DNA of 64,000 bases from Casuarina equisetifolia (Eukaryota > Streptophyta > Magnoliopsida > Fagales > Casuarinaceae). The notes beneath the pieces were generated by a model that saw only the letters and a list, made by a program, of their open reading frames with translations, ran no database searches and was not told the DNA's origin. Where the stretch lies: the NCBI GenBank assembly GCA_028551475.1, contig CM052362.1, forward strand, positions 15,988,521-16,052,520, read 5' to 3'. The position numbers were made by a program, and so were the translations under genes. Below are positions 37,113 through 49,455 of the stretch, piece after piece. How positions within the stretch are numbered: the stretch's first letter is position 1; the number at the start of each line of letters is the position of its first letter.

Positions 37113-40100
37113 GTATATATTGAACTTTCATCTGTTAACATATAAAGCACCTATGTGCTAAATACAGCCGGCATAAGTTCATGACAGGTAATTTGTATGT
37201 CAACAATTTACCCCATGGTAAATCAATTCATGTACAAACTTTATATTACAATGCTTTTACTAAACAATAACATATTATGATGCTCTTAAGCTCATAATAA
37301 TGACATGTCATTAAAAACACGCTTTAGTATGTGGGGTTACAAACATAGCATCTATAATGAGATTTTAAATTGTGATGTCACCTTTCTTAAGTTTGTCCTC
37401 TACAACTTAATATTTGATTTCTGTGTATTTAAACCATTGGTACCTTTATCATTATTGATTAACAACAAGCAACTTTATTATCACAATTTAACTTGATAGG
37501 TCTAACAAAGAAATTAAACTCTATCAACCCCTCAATGAGGTTCATTAGACAAATCACCTAAGTAGTTGCCCCATAACATGCTACAAAATTTTGCCTACAT
37601 AATTAAAGAAGTCATTAATTTCTGTTTTGCACATTTCATGAAACTGTCCGATCTACTATAAAGGTATTTTGATGTAGATTTTAAATACTATTCTTATAAC
37701 TTACAAGATAGCAATCTATATATCCCACTAGTTGCAATTTATTTATACATCTATAGGTCAAATAACAAAAGTTATCTTTAAGTACTTGGCAATCTTTTGG
37801 TAATGATAAGATAAGGTCTAGTGCAAACTTAAGTATACAAGGTGATTCCTTATGCATTAGAATATGATACCTGCTTCTTGCCTCTATCTATACTTTACTT
37901 TCAAGGCATTATAACAAGTTCAATTAATTACCTTCAAGGATAAGTACATTTCTAGATATGCAATTTTTTATAAAACATTATTAACATATGTCTTTTAAGA
38001 TAGACTTAATAATCATCAACAATATTTCTTATAGATCACCAAATAACTGTATTATACCATGAAATAACCTTTGATCATTGCTTATAAGCAACACATCATT
38101 CATATTGGTATACTCCCATTGAACTAAGTATATGTTCATGTATAGTCTATTATATTCAGTGTAGTACTGCATAAAGGCACAAACTTTTAAATTTCAAGTA
38201 CTACTAGTGAAAAATATACTTTAGACTGTAAATAAACTTGTTATGTTTACACATAAATTCGTTATATATACTTAAAATTGAATCACACCTAGACCTCTTA
38301 TCCATAAATGGTCATGTCTGTATGGTATAATTCTTTACCCACTAGTGTGGTTTTAAACCACTTAATCTTTCTTATAGAACTTCTTTAGACTTGTATACAT
38401 TTGCTACCAATAAAAATATAACAAGCTCTCAACATTTAGTGTCCTTATGAGTAATGAGGTCCACCTCGATATCAATGTCAAAGTCATCTAAAAGACCCAA
38501 TAATATAAATGAGCAATAAGTCTTTTTTACTTAGTGACCCTCTTATGAAAATACCATAAACAAATGTTGGACTTGTGGGACCTTATTTAGAACTTTATCA
38601 ATAACTAGTTGAATTACCTTAGTAGGTCTCCACTTTAGTATCATAAGCTTTACATACACCTTACTCTATCATATTTAGCTTTAGAAAATGTGTAACTTTA
38701 TTGTCTGTAACTCTATACTTTTAGAGCCCTTTATTGAGGAAACAAACATCCCATCTCAAAGTAACTTTAGTTCTCTGTTCCTACTTATAGAGGTTTAAGT
38801 TGAACAATTTTATTTCTGTAAAACATTTTACACTTTATGATGTTTAAGATTTGATACACTTCTGGTACATAACTCAAAAGGAGTTTGTGCAATAACTAAC
38901 TCAAATATCAAATGATCTTTTCCAAGCTTCTACCACAAGAAATTAAATAAATTAGTCTTACAAATTATAGTCCTTGACATATTCATAAGAATATAATTAC
39001 AAATTTTGGCTACACCACTCTTTTCTAGATTTCCAAGAATCCAAATTGATTAATTCTCTTAGAATTCTTTCGGTAAACATGCTTTTAAACTAATTAGCAT
39101 CTCATGTCTACCATACTACTGATCTCCCAATAGGATATGAGAATGTTAATACTCTTTCTCAACTATTTCTTAACCTTCATTCCAAGGACTTTGAATTTCT
39201 TTAAAAGATTTAAACTCTTTATAACTATTGTAAAACAAAAACAATTTTTAAATATGTAGAAATAGAATATTCTTTATTGTGTTTCTATATAGGGGTCTTT
39301 AATATCAATTATATATAACCTCTAATAGGTCAAAACACTAGACTGCAAATCAATTTTATATCTTGGTCAGTTTGCTTCTATCATAGTTTACACGTGTCTC
39401 TAGTTCATCTTCAAGAATAGATTGAAAGGAAAACTTTAGCAATCTTTCTACTCTTTACTAGAGATGTGACTATAACTTTTATGTCACAAAGTGTAAAATT
39501 TCTTTTAGATCATTAAGAATGTCTTTCTCAATTACTGAAAGAGAGAGATATCATTGGGAGATAAATACTGTATTTAATTTATAAGACAAAATGCAGTAAC
39601 TAACTTTATTTAAATTGACAATTAAGTATTAAAAATCTTTATTTTAAAAGAGTTACCACACTTGTCAAAAAACTAAAGATTGAAAACAAATTCCTTCAAA
39701 AGGTGTCGATAGAAAATGTTTTCAATATCATTTGAAAAAACCAAAATTTAAAATTAAAATATTATCTCCCATAACTTTGATAAGTATTAGTTCATCTTCA
39801 TTTTGCTTCTTTTTGTTCATGACTCCTTGAATGGTAAAACCATGATTAGTTACACCAATATCAAGCCTCTAAGAGCTGGATAGGGCTTAAGATAAATTAG
39901 ATTCATAAATAAAAGCCAAAACTATCACTTTTGGCCTCATACTTTAATGATCAAGCCTTATATAGTTGTAGTCTTTCCTTATGTGACCCTTCTTCGTATA
40001 TAAGAAGTAATGATCACAATCCTACTAAAGGATTTCACTCCAAACCCCTAACACTATGCTAAATTACTTAAAATCCTTGGTGGTGTAGTGAGTATCTTTA

Positions 40101-41619
40101 TGAGTATTAAGTCTTAATCTTTCTTTTTACAGGTATTAGAACTTAATTTGATAGTGAATCAACCCTAAATATGGTTTTCCATACCTCTATAATTATCAAA
40201 CCAAATATTAATAGGAGTATTTAATAAGGCAAAGTACTTAATGCCACTTAATTTATGAATTCCTTAGCAATACAATAAATCACCTAATGGTAATTTTAAG
40301 TTAACCCCTTTATGGACGATATACAAATACATTTTAATCCTTTAACATGTAGCCTATATCAACATTTATTATTATTACTTTATTCAATATGATCCATTGA
40401 TTTATCCTTATAGGCAAAATCTTACGTAGGCCATACATATTAAAACTTCATGTCTTCCTTTCACTTCAAAATAAAGACTATATATGAACCCTAATTTAGG
40501 TTTCATGGACAAACAAAGTGACTAAATTAAAAATAACATAAGGTCAATTATGTGAGTATGATATGAATAAAAACCATATGAACATATCATAAGAGAGTTT
40601 ACATATACTATCACATAAACACCTTTAGGTTGAATACATGACATGTAATTGAAAAATCTCTACATAGTGGTGGCCATGAGAATATTCTAATTTTCATAAT
40701 CTATCACCTTTGAGTGTATAGATCAATTCAATCAGTCTAAACTCATGCATTTCTTACTATGCATTCCTCTAAGTTCTAAGATATAATCACCTTTTTTGAT
40801 AGTATGACTACATACTAAAATTAGAGATATCCTTAAACTATATGAGAAAAAACTTTTTGAACACATTTAAAATGTGCCACTTTGGTAGTCATAACCTAAT
40901 TGGATCAATCTCATATTGTGGGATATGCTTTATGTAACTTATGATCTTTAGTATGTAATTTGTACTTAATAAATTATGGGCATTGTATTTCCAAATTAAA
41001 TATCAAACAACTTCAATGAGTGACTAAATGCATGTTATAAATTTATAAATGTATTATCACATTAAGCATGCTCATCAATTATTTAGAATATGCTAAAATA
41101 ATCATGCACATTCTCTGTAACAACAATATTAAAGAATTAGCTAAATGCAAGCTACATATAAACACACTGTATTTAGCATACATCTTAATGTGTTAAACAT
41201 GCTAAAACAATAATGCATATTTACTACACTATTTTTTTTTAGTTAAATCTTATTCATACATTAAACCACACTAGTGGGTTTATTTAGGCCGATTAAGTCC
41301 TAAAATTTACCGAAATCGACGAACGAAAATCTAAGTTTTGCAAAATCAATAAAATCACAAATTAGAGCGTTTAGATCCATTAATATTGATCCATATAAGT
41401 TTCCTTATAACTGATTTCAATTGAAAACATTGAAAGAAACTTAATCGGATCATAAATTCACTTGAATTGGGTTTGATTGAATGATTTGGGACCTTTTTTT
41501 TAATCCAAAAAATAAATTTATGCATAAAACCCTAATAGAAGTAAAAAAAACCTTTTAAAAAACCACGAAAATCAACCTAACAAAAACAAAAATTTGGGTT
41601 TTAAACCCAATCTACGACC

Positions 41620-41631
41620 ACTCCGATACCA
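41620..41631 (-). other. Primer-binding site, tRNA-Met type
   Basis: Minus-strand TGGTATCGGAGT starting two bases inside the right LTR. It fixes the element's orientation. Confidence 0.82.
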
Positions 41632-41633
41632 TA

Positions 41634-42083
41634 TATAAGAAAACTAATCGATCTCTAATAAGATCGAAACCCAGGATCTGCGTAGTTAGATCCAAAACAC
41701 CAAATGAACATAATTGAATCAGAAATAAAAACATACCGTACTTTTATCTCTTATGAAGATTCACAAATGTAGAAGTTGATCTTTAGGTAGGTGAATATCC
41801 TCTATTCTCATTCTAAAAGTACTGGCTTGATAAGAGAACCTAAAGGGTTGCGGCTTGTAAGAATAAAACCTCTCGATAACCCTAATGATCTGAAAAATAT
41901 GCTTAAATACTATAAGCTAGAGGATAAGACTTAGCCCTAGCCTTATGTGCCACCAAATAGGCCCACTCATCATGACCGTATTTGGTTTACCACAGCCCAC
42001 ACCAACCAGTCCATATTCTAGAACTCATGGACCAACTTAATATAACCCACTTAAAGTAAGCCTAATTAAAAATTAGGCTAACA
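41634..42083 (-). repeat. 5' LTR of the LARD-like element
   Basis: 450 bases. The left terminal TG has become TA, so the sense 3' end reads TA instead of CA. The hairpin at 42059-42079 matches that of the partner LTR. Confidence 0.92.
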
Positions 42084-42378
42084 CTTTCTTTTCTTGTGTA
42101 TCTAGAATTGTTCAAGTATGAAACTAATAACCTAAGTGTTAATGTGTGAATTGTCCAAGATTATTAAGATATCTATCCAAGGCTTTTTTTAAACTAAGGA
42201 AAACTTTTCTAAATCTTTGAGTTGGTTTTTGAATTGAATTTGTGGACCTTTTATCTTAAAATATCTTAATATTTCTTAGGTCTTAGACTATCTACAGTTT
42301 AAAACTGTTAGCTTTCCAGGGTTTGGCTTCGTAAGAGCTGAAGCAAAATATAATCATGCATACGAAGGTTGAGAAAGT

Positions 42379-44578
42379 ATGGAAGATGTAAGCTTTGGCA
42401 GAGTTGTAGCTAAATACAAATGCTCTAATCAAGGTTTGAAGTGTATGGAAGAAGTGAGTAGTGGGAAAGAATTTGATTCTAGTGATGCAGAGGATTAGGC
42501 TTCTAAATCTAATTTTAGTAAAGAAGAATCATTAGAGGAAGGAAAGCACAATGTATCATCATCAGATTTTGGGCTTTCTATTGATAAGCATTTCAATATC
42601 GTAACACAACTGCTTCTGACATGTTTGAAGGAGAACAGAAAGGTTAGTGAATTTATAACTCTAACTTTTGTTGGCTGAACACTTTCTTTTGAACAATTAT
42701 GGAAATGGTTGTAGGGTGATAGGCAAATTGAGCCCAAAGATGATATGCCACAAGTAAGGGTGGAAAGGCAGAGATTGTCAACAGAAGAAGTCATAAGGCT
42801 TGCTGCAACAATATTCGTTCAGTCCCCTTCTCAAACAATTGATGCATCCATGCGTAGCCTTCCAATTGGCTTTTCCTCTTCTGCGCTTACAGATGAGGAG
42901 ATCAAAGATATGGTAATGGCTGAATTCCTTCTCGCTTTTGTTGATAAAGCCGACTGTTAACAATTTGATCGCATAAGAAAATTGCTCAACTAGTGTAACC
43001 AATAATCTTCCAATATAGGGAACCCTATTCAATGTGTGGTTTACTATTTCTATGAAGCTCTTCGTGAAAAGATTGAAAGAGAAACAGGGAGAATCCGATC
43101 AAATGATTTGGGAAAAAGTAAGTCTGTTGATGTGGATGAGGCCATGACCATGATGTTCCGAATTGGAAGTTTGGGCTAAGGTACCCGAAAAACTAAGGAT
43201 GTGGCTCGTCTATTCTTTGGTCCAGGTGGCTTGGGATGCAGCCTAACCATGGTATAGACTGGGTAGCTAGGCATCCAACCCCTGTGGTTTCCTTGTAATG
43301 GGCCATCTGCTTGGGTGGTGTTTTGTTTTGTAACTACTATGTAAATATTATGTATTATACTTTACTATGTATTTCCGCTGCGATGTAAACTAAATCGACC
43401 CGTGTATAAAATGTAACCCCGTTAGGCATGGAGAGTCTTGTCTAGTTACTTGTAGCTTGTTTGCATAGTTTGCTTATAACTTGGATGATTCTTTAGTTCA
43501 ATAAAGATGCATATTTAGACTTGTGTTTATATGTGTGCTTTGTTTCACAACAACCTCCCTACAATCTTGTCTTAGGACTAACCAAATTATTCTATTGCGG
43601 CTTTTAGGTAGTGTATTGAAAGCTTAGAAGGCTAACTCAGATCTCTGCTAAGACCTAGGTGCTGCACAGATCTACCAAGACCGTGACAACGATGACTTCC
43701 AGTGTGCTTGCGTTTAAAAAAAAAATGCCCTTGTTTTCAATTGCACATTTTTCCGGTGTCCAAGCCATTGTAGAGAGCATTGATGAGGCAAGAAAGATTC
43801 ACATAATAAATCTTGCTATCTAGACTGGGATCCAATGGACAGTATTGATGCAAGCTTTTGCAACTCAAGATCAATGCCCTCTTAAGCTTCTCAAGATTAC
43901 TGCAGTTGGGACTACCTCAAAACATGTAATTGAGCATATAGGGAAGTGGTTGGCAAGTTTTGCCCAATCTATAAATTTGCTCTTTTCTTTGAAGGTAGTT
44001 ATGGTGTCAGACATGCTAGACCTAAAATAAGATCATTTTAAGCTAGAGGGTGATGAAAGAGTTGCTATCTACTTTTTTTACTTCTTGAGGAGCATGCTTT
44101 CACAGTTAAACCGACTGGAATCAATGATGAGTGTTATCAAAATATCAATCCATGTATAATGGTCATCATTGAGGTTGAGGCAAACCACAATTCACCTTCT
44201 TTTGTGTGCCATTTTACTGAAGCTCTTTTCTTCTTCAGTGCAATATTTGATTGCCTGGGAACTTTTATGAGCCCAAATGATCCGTAAAGAATGATCACAG
44301 AATCATTATTTTGCAGGAAGGGAATTAGGAGTATCATTGCAGCAGAGGGAAAGGAAAAGAGGATTTAACATGTAAAAATTGACATTTGGAGAGCATTTTT
44401 TAGTCGGTATGAGATGAAGGAGAAGGAATTGAGCATGTCATCTAGGTACCAAGCAAGCTTGATCATTAAGAGATTTAATTTTCAGGATTCTTGCATGCTT
44501 GATAAGGATGAGAATTGCTTTATTGTCCGGTGGAATGGTACGCCAATCCTTTCTCTATCCGCATGGAAGTTTGTGTAA
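42379..44578 (+). pseudogene. GRAS-family gene, disrupted (RGL/GAI-like group)
   Basis: GRAS proteins are plant transcriptional regulators. From ATG 42379 the reading runs to 42642, skips an apparent GT-AG intron (42643-42714), and enters the GRAS domain with RQRLSTEEVIRLAA. It continues with AEFLLAFVDKADC, a stop at 42958-42960 where Gln is expected, then QFDRIRKLL and VVYYFYEALREKIERETGRI. At 43154 it is cut by a solo LTR and resumes at about 43689: FSIAHFSGVQAIVESIDEARKIHIINLAI (VHIID-type motif), LKITAVGTTSKHVIEHIGKWL, and later pieces. It ends near SLSAWKFV and a stop at 44576-44578, the normal GRAS C terminus (SAW motif). At least two early stops (42496-42498 and 42958-42960), later frameshifts and the insertion make it non-functional. 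Confidence 0.88.
43154..43688 (+). repeat. Solo-LTR-like repeat, copy 2, inside the GRAS pseudogene
   Basis: 535 bases, TGTTCCGAATTGG...CCGTGACA, aligning with 25301-25816 in the same orientation. GRAS reading is lost at its left edge and resumes at its right edge, which defines it as an insertion. The flanks CATGA (43149-43153) and GATGA (43691-43695) are similar but do not give a clean duplication. No internal domain is present, as expected after LTR-LTR recombination. Confidence 0.82.
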
Positions 44579-45223
44579 TAGTTGAAGAGAGGTATTGATA
44601 AGCATCCCTTGATCTTATGTTACGCTGAAGACATTTGATGAGGCATTTAAATTCTAGAAGGCTATAAATTGCAGAGTAGATTCTCATCTTCCCTTCATGC
44701 CTTTCTGAGGGTTTGAAAAGTTTGGTTCATGTGTGAAAGCACAATGATCACCTTTATGCCTTCCTTTTGCACATCAGAGTAGACTACAATCCCATGTTCA
44801 TGGGAGCTCATTCTTAAAAATAAGTACCACCTCGATATGTCCACTTAAAGTTCATGTTGAAAATCATGTGTTTATATGTTTTGTTGAGAAAATTTTTATT
44901 ATGTATAAATATATGAATTTGTGTGCATATATTAAATATCAAAGGAAGTAAAATGTGTGCAAATTATAATATCAATTAATGATGTTATAAAGTAGCCTGT
45001 TTCCTACATTCCACTATCAAACATTACATATGAAGTTAAAATGAATCATTTTATATGTAATTTAATTAATAAAATAATTCATATTAGTGTTTGAATTAAG
45101 AGAATGTGATACTTGGAAATGGTATGTTTAAAGGTACATTTGAAGGATAAAGGCACGCTACTTATTCAAGTTAAGAATGATATAATACATATCATTATTG
45201 GATCGACCATATATATATATATA
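44579..45223. other. Gene-free stretch after the GRAS pseudogene
   Basis: AT-rich with a short TA run near 45210-45224. No gene or repeat family recognised. Confidence 0.35.
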
Positions 45224-45393
45224 TTGGACGGCCCGTGAAGCTGGAGCCCGCAGAACTCAACCCGAGAGCTTGGATGGTCCGTGAAGTTAAAGCTTGTAGA
45301 ACTCAGCCTGACCACTTGGATAGCTCGCGAAGTTGAAGCCTGCAAAGCTCAGCATGAGCGCTTGGACAGCTCGTGAAGTTAAAACCCAAGTGC
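45224..45393 (+). repeat. 46-bp tandem repeat, about 3.7 copies
   Basis: Units start TTGGACGGCCCGTGAAG, TTGGATGGTCCGTGAAG, TTGGATAGCTCGCGAAG and TTGGACAGCTCGTGAAG at 45224, 45270, 45316 and 45362. It is GC-rich in an AT-rich setting. The units diverge mainly by transitions. Confidence 0.9.
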
Positions 45394-47281
45394 ATATCAT
45401 TTAAATGAAACGCTACCATTTCATGTTGATAAGAGTTTAAGCTCTTATGTCAAGCAGCCTGAAGCCCTAGCCACATATCTGATTGAAGCCATCCTCCTCC
45501 TCCTTTCTCTTTCTTGACTGCCGACTCCAATGGGAAGAAGAATGAAATGATGGATTGTCAGAATGGGTATCTGTTGCAAAAATCATCATCCTTACAGTTG
45601 TGTGATGTCGTGTCTATCAAATCTCAATGGAAGAAATTCAAACAGGTTTGAACCAAAACCCTAAAGTGTTCAACGTTTGAAAATCTACTATAAAAGGGAG
45701 CTTCAGGTGAATGTTTGAACTTGCTGATTTAATTAAAAAAGATTGAAGCTTTGATTCATTTGTTCTCACTGCTATGATATTCAATCCTTGACGAAAGAGA
45801 GAATCTTCGGTGATATTTCTTAAATTCATTATATTGTGAATATCAACTGATAGATTGATTTTTGTATGTTAACGATTATCTAAAACATTATTTGCATAGA
45901 AAGATCCTTGTAAATCCAAAACCTTAGATTCATGAAAATTAGGGATTTTGTGATTAAAGCTTGAATTAATTCTTCATACATTTAATTAGCTATTTGATAA
46001 GCTTAAATCCTCACCCATATCACATATTTGAGGGTTAGCTTAATGTACTAAGGTTTTTATAAACCTAACTTTGTAACCAAGAATTTGAATAACTCCTTTT
46101 TTAAGGAGTTGTGAGGCATAGGAGAGGGGTTCTACTAGTTTGAAGTAAAATAGACTTTCATTTAGTTTAAGTTGAAGGAAAAGAGGGTGGAAGTAAGTGA
46201 AAAGTGCTGAACCACTGTGTAATTCTTTGAGCTTGGTTATCTTTTCTTTAATATGTTTATATGCTCTGATACTGCTGTGTTAATTAACAACATTGGATGA
46301 TTATTTTTAAAAAGGGTTTTATTACAAGTTAAAATCTAAATATCCAATTCAACCCTCCTTCTTGGATAGCCATAAAACCTAACAATTCAATCATGGATCT
46401 ACCACTTTCATAACTTTACATTAAATTTTGCATCAATGTGATTGAACTACCTTACTTGTCTAGGGAAAGGATTTTTAAAGTAAGAAAAAAAATTCATCGA
46501 AAATCCAAGCAAAAGTGCCAATTGCAGAAAATTAGTGTAGTTTCAACAAGCATGATTCAGAACCATAACGTGAACTTCAAACTACTAGAAATCTTATATT
46601 GGAAACATTAGATCATCATGTTGGCTCTTACTTCATTAATTGTGATAATTCTCATATTTTCAAAATGTTCGTTGATGGCAAATTATCTAAATCATGCGTT
46701 GATCCATATATTAATTACTACATTAATTAATGATAACTTTATCTACATGCTAAATGTATGTTTTTGTTTTCATTGATGATTACTTGTTACATAAATTGAA
46801 TGGTCACCTTGTTAAGATATTTTCATAAGAAAATGCCCAGTAGAAAAAAACCATAAGACCTATGACTCATTACTTTATTCTAATATGAATGGGGATTGCC
46901 TTGTTGGGTGCAAGGGTACACCAATTTCCCTAGATTGTATCAAGAAAGTCTTGCCTATTCAAAATGGCATAAGTTCGACTTCTTAGTGGAATTAATCTTC
47001 CTATGTTGAAGGAATTCAAGTTGGCATCCCTTGTTTCTATCATCGACGAATTTCCTAAGTTTGAATAGAGTTGTAGAAACTCTTGTTTGAGTGGAAAATT
47101 ATGGCATTTAGAGACAAGTGATAAAAGTTGTTTTGGAGCCCCAAAATAAGATGGAAATTGTGATGGGGGAAGAGATGTAATTCCACGCTGCTTACTTGGA
47201 TTATGAGATCGATTTCAATGTTGATCCTTAAAGATCAAACTTATTGGCCCATGGTGACCAAAGTATATAAGGAATTGGAAA
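45394..47281. other. Gene-free stretch left of the gypsy elements
   Basis: No supportable gene. Parts near 45470-45530 (CT-rich) and 45680-46380 have LTR-like texture but no partner. The last few hundred bases contain short degenerate open readings that continue across the gypsy insertion site at 62828. They match no family I recognise. Confidence 0.35.
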
Positions 47282-47286
47282 GAAGA

Positions 47287-47734
47287 TGTTATAACATTGA
47301 GCTATTAACTATGTGATTGGGCCTTCAAGAGCATAATTGTTCCATGCCTTGTGCCCCTTACTTTGCCGACTACCACTTATAATGTTGAGATTGACTTAGC
47401 AAGCAAGGGAATGGGAATTGCGGGAAGTTCACTACTAGAATATGAATTACTAATTGGATTCAAGCTACCTCAAACTACAGTCGATATCCTTATTTAAACT
47501 AAGCAGTTGATTCTTATTTAATGATTTTACCCCCGGATCCTTTATTATTTTTCCCAGCTAATCTAACTACTTTGCCCCTGGCCATTTGAATGGCTTCTCA
47601 ATTACCAGAATCTAGAGTCTTCTTGTACAAGAAAGATCCTTTTTCTTTAATTGAGACTACCCTTCTAGCCACGGCCGCCCCTTAGCAATTAGATTATCCC
47701 GTCACATCCTCTGCTTAACTCATAGTTGGTAACA
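47287..47734 (-). repeat. 3' LTR of the outer gypsy element
   Basis: Minus-sense TGTTACCAACT...CTATAACA-type ends, directly after the polypurine tract. Aligns with both halves of the split LTR. Confidence 0.93.
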
Positions 47735-47743
47735 TTCCTTTCT

Positions 47744-48440
47744 AGTTCAGAAGGGCCTTGTCCTCAAGGTCCAGTTTTGGGAATTGCTGATGAAGGCAAT
47801 TAGCAATCTCCCAAGTAACATCGGCTAGAGACATACCTTGCCAATGTACCAAAACCTTTCAATAACGTCCCTTCCCTTTATGATCTAGAATTGCTTGAGG
47901 TACAAAAAGCATTATGGCCTCATCCACAGAAATAAAAGGTAACTCATATTAGGTAGTAAATCCTTCCCTAAGAAATTTTTTTAAATGGACACATGGAATA
48001 TTGGATGCATCCGTTTCCCAGCATGTAGTTTTAACTCCTAGGCCATCACACCAATCCTTCGAATAACTTCATAAGGTCCATAATAACAAGGGGAGAATTT
48101 AAGAGTCTTCTGGATGGCTATAGGCGTCTGTTGATAAGGTCTAAGCTTCAAATACACCAATTTTCCTAGCTGATACTCCATGTATTTGTGCTTCTTATAT
48201 CATAAGCTTGTTTCATTTTAGTTTAAGCTCGCTGTATCTAAAATTTTAATTCCTTCAAAATTTTATCCCTCTCCTTCAACATTTGGTCCATAGCTTCTAC
48301 ACGGGACGTCCTGGTATATAGTTCAAGAGAGTAGGTGGGTTTCTTCCATAAACAGCCTGATATGGAGTTATTCCAATGGAAGTATGAAGATTGGTATTAT
48401 AAGTATATTTTGCCCAAGAAAGCTAGTTTGCCCACGTTCT
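47744..48440 (-). pseudogene. Outer element: integrase C terminus and chromodomain-like tail
   Basis: Minus-strand reading with stops. Family landmarks are LVYLKLRPYQQT, FSPCYYGPYEVIRRIGVMA, HPIFHVS, and a terminal VLVHWQGMSLADVTWE followed by QQFPKLDLEDK. The last part is the chromodomain-like segment that ends pol in chromoviruses; in this family it may guide integration to chromatin. LDLEDK lies close to the 3' LTR. Confidence 0.78.
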
Positions 48441-48788
48441 AGGTTCATCTCCCACAAAATAACATAAATACATCTCCACTGATCGATTGACCACTTTAGT
48501 CTTTCCATCTGCTTGTGGATGGTAAGATGTGGAAAAATTAAACTGTGTTCCTTGCATTCTAAAGAGTTCTTGCCAAAACAATCCAATGAAAGCAAGGTCA
48601 CAGTCACACACAATGAGTTTTGGGAGTCCATACAACTTTAGGGTGTGATCAAAGAATAATCTAGCCACCATACTTGCTGTATATGGGTGTTTCAGGGCCA
48701 TAAAATTTGTAAATTTGCTCAATCTATCAACCACTACCATTATCACATTCTTACCTCCAGACATAGGCAAGCCTTCTATAAAATCCAT
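48423..48788 (-). pseudogene. Outer element: integrase core
   Basis: A 121-codon open stretch with MDFIEGLPMSGGKNVIMVVVDRLSK (first catalytic Asp present). The second site reads VCDCDLAF. The segment HPQADGKTKVVNR has Lys where the catalytic Glu of the D,D-35-E triad is expected, a G-to-A type change. The enzyme would be inactive. Confidence 0.85.
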
Positions 48789-49455
48789 TGAAATCTCTTT
48801 TCAAATTCGATATGGTAAGTTAAAAGGCTATAATAATCCCAGAGGTTTAGTGTTCTCCCATTTGTGTCGCTGATAAATCTGGTAGTGCCACATAATGTTT
48901 TCAACATCAGTTCATAATTTCTCCCAATGAAATACTGAACGGACTCTCTGCAATGTTTTTTGGATTCTTTCATGAAAACCTTCATGAATCTCGAACAAGA
49001 TGGTAGGGATGAGAGAAGAAGTGTGGGAAAAATGGATTTTCCCGTTATAGAATATTACCCCATTTCCAAATGCCCATAGGGTCTAACAATTTACTCGTCT
49101 GAATGAAGGATGAAAGTTCCTTGAGTTTTGCATCTGTGTTAGTTTCTTCGGCAATAGTATCTAACTAGCAGGGAGGAGGAGATGAAACCGTATAACTGTA
49201 GTCCTCCTCTATGGTTATATTGGATTGCCATCCATTTTTGAGGTCCTTTTCTAACTCAATAAATTCTGGCCTTGTTGACTCAAACCCATGTGAAATGAGT
49301 TGGTTCTCTTCACATATCTGGGCTCCTTTCTAGTTAAGTGGTTCTTTGTGACAAAAGAATAGGCGTGCTTGGGCTTGGGTTGCTTTAATCATAAAATCTA
49401 TTAGTTTAGGTGTGTTTTGATCCAAACTAATTGGTGCTTCTCTTCTGTCACTAGA

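Larger units (their letters stand above)
36657..41633 (-). other. Internal region of the LARD-like element
   Basis: Nearly 5 kb without a supportable ORF. Polypurine tract at 36657-36667 and primer-binding site at 41620-41631 (minus sense). No tandem structure apart from the TA run. Confidence 0.7.
36207..42083 (-). mobile_element. 5.9-kb LTR element without recognisable coding (LARD-like)
   Basis: Two LTRs of exactly 450 bases each (36207-36656 and 41634-42083) enclose 4,977 bases. On the minus strand the element has a primer-binding site TGGTATCGGAGT two bases after the 5' (right) LTR. A polypurine tract AAGTGGGAGAA sits directly before the 3' (left) LTR. Flanking pentamers are CTTTT (36202-36206) and CTTTC (42084-42088), a target-site duplication with one change. 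The internal region is very AT-rich, has no open frame above about 75 codons on either strand, and shows no gag or pol motif that I can see. It is either a large retrotransposon derivative or an autonomous element decayed beyond recognition. It lies only 43 bases right of the small LTR element. Confidence 0.9.
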
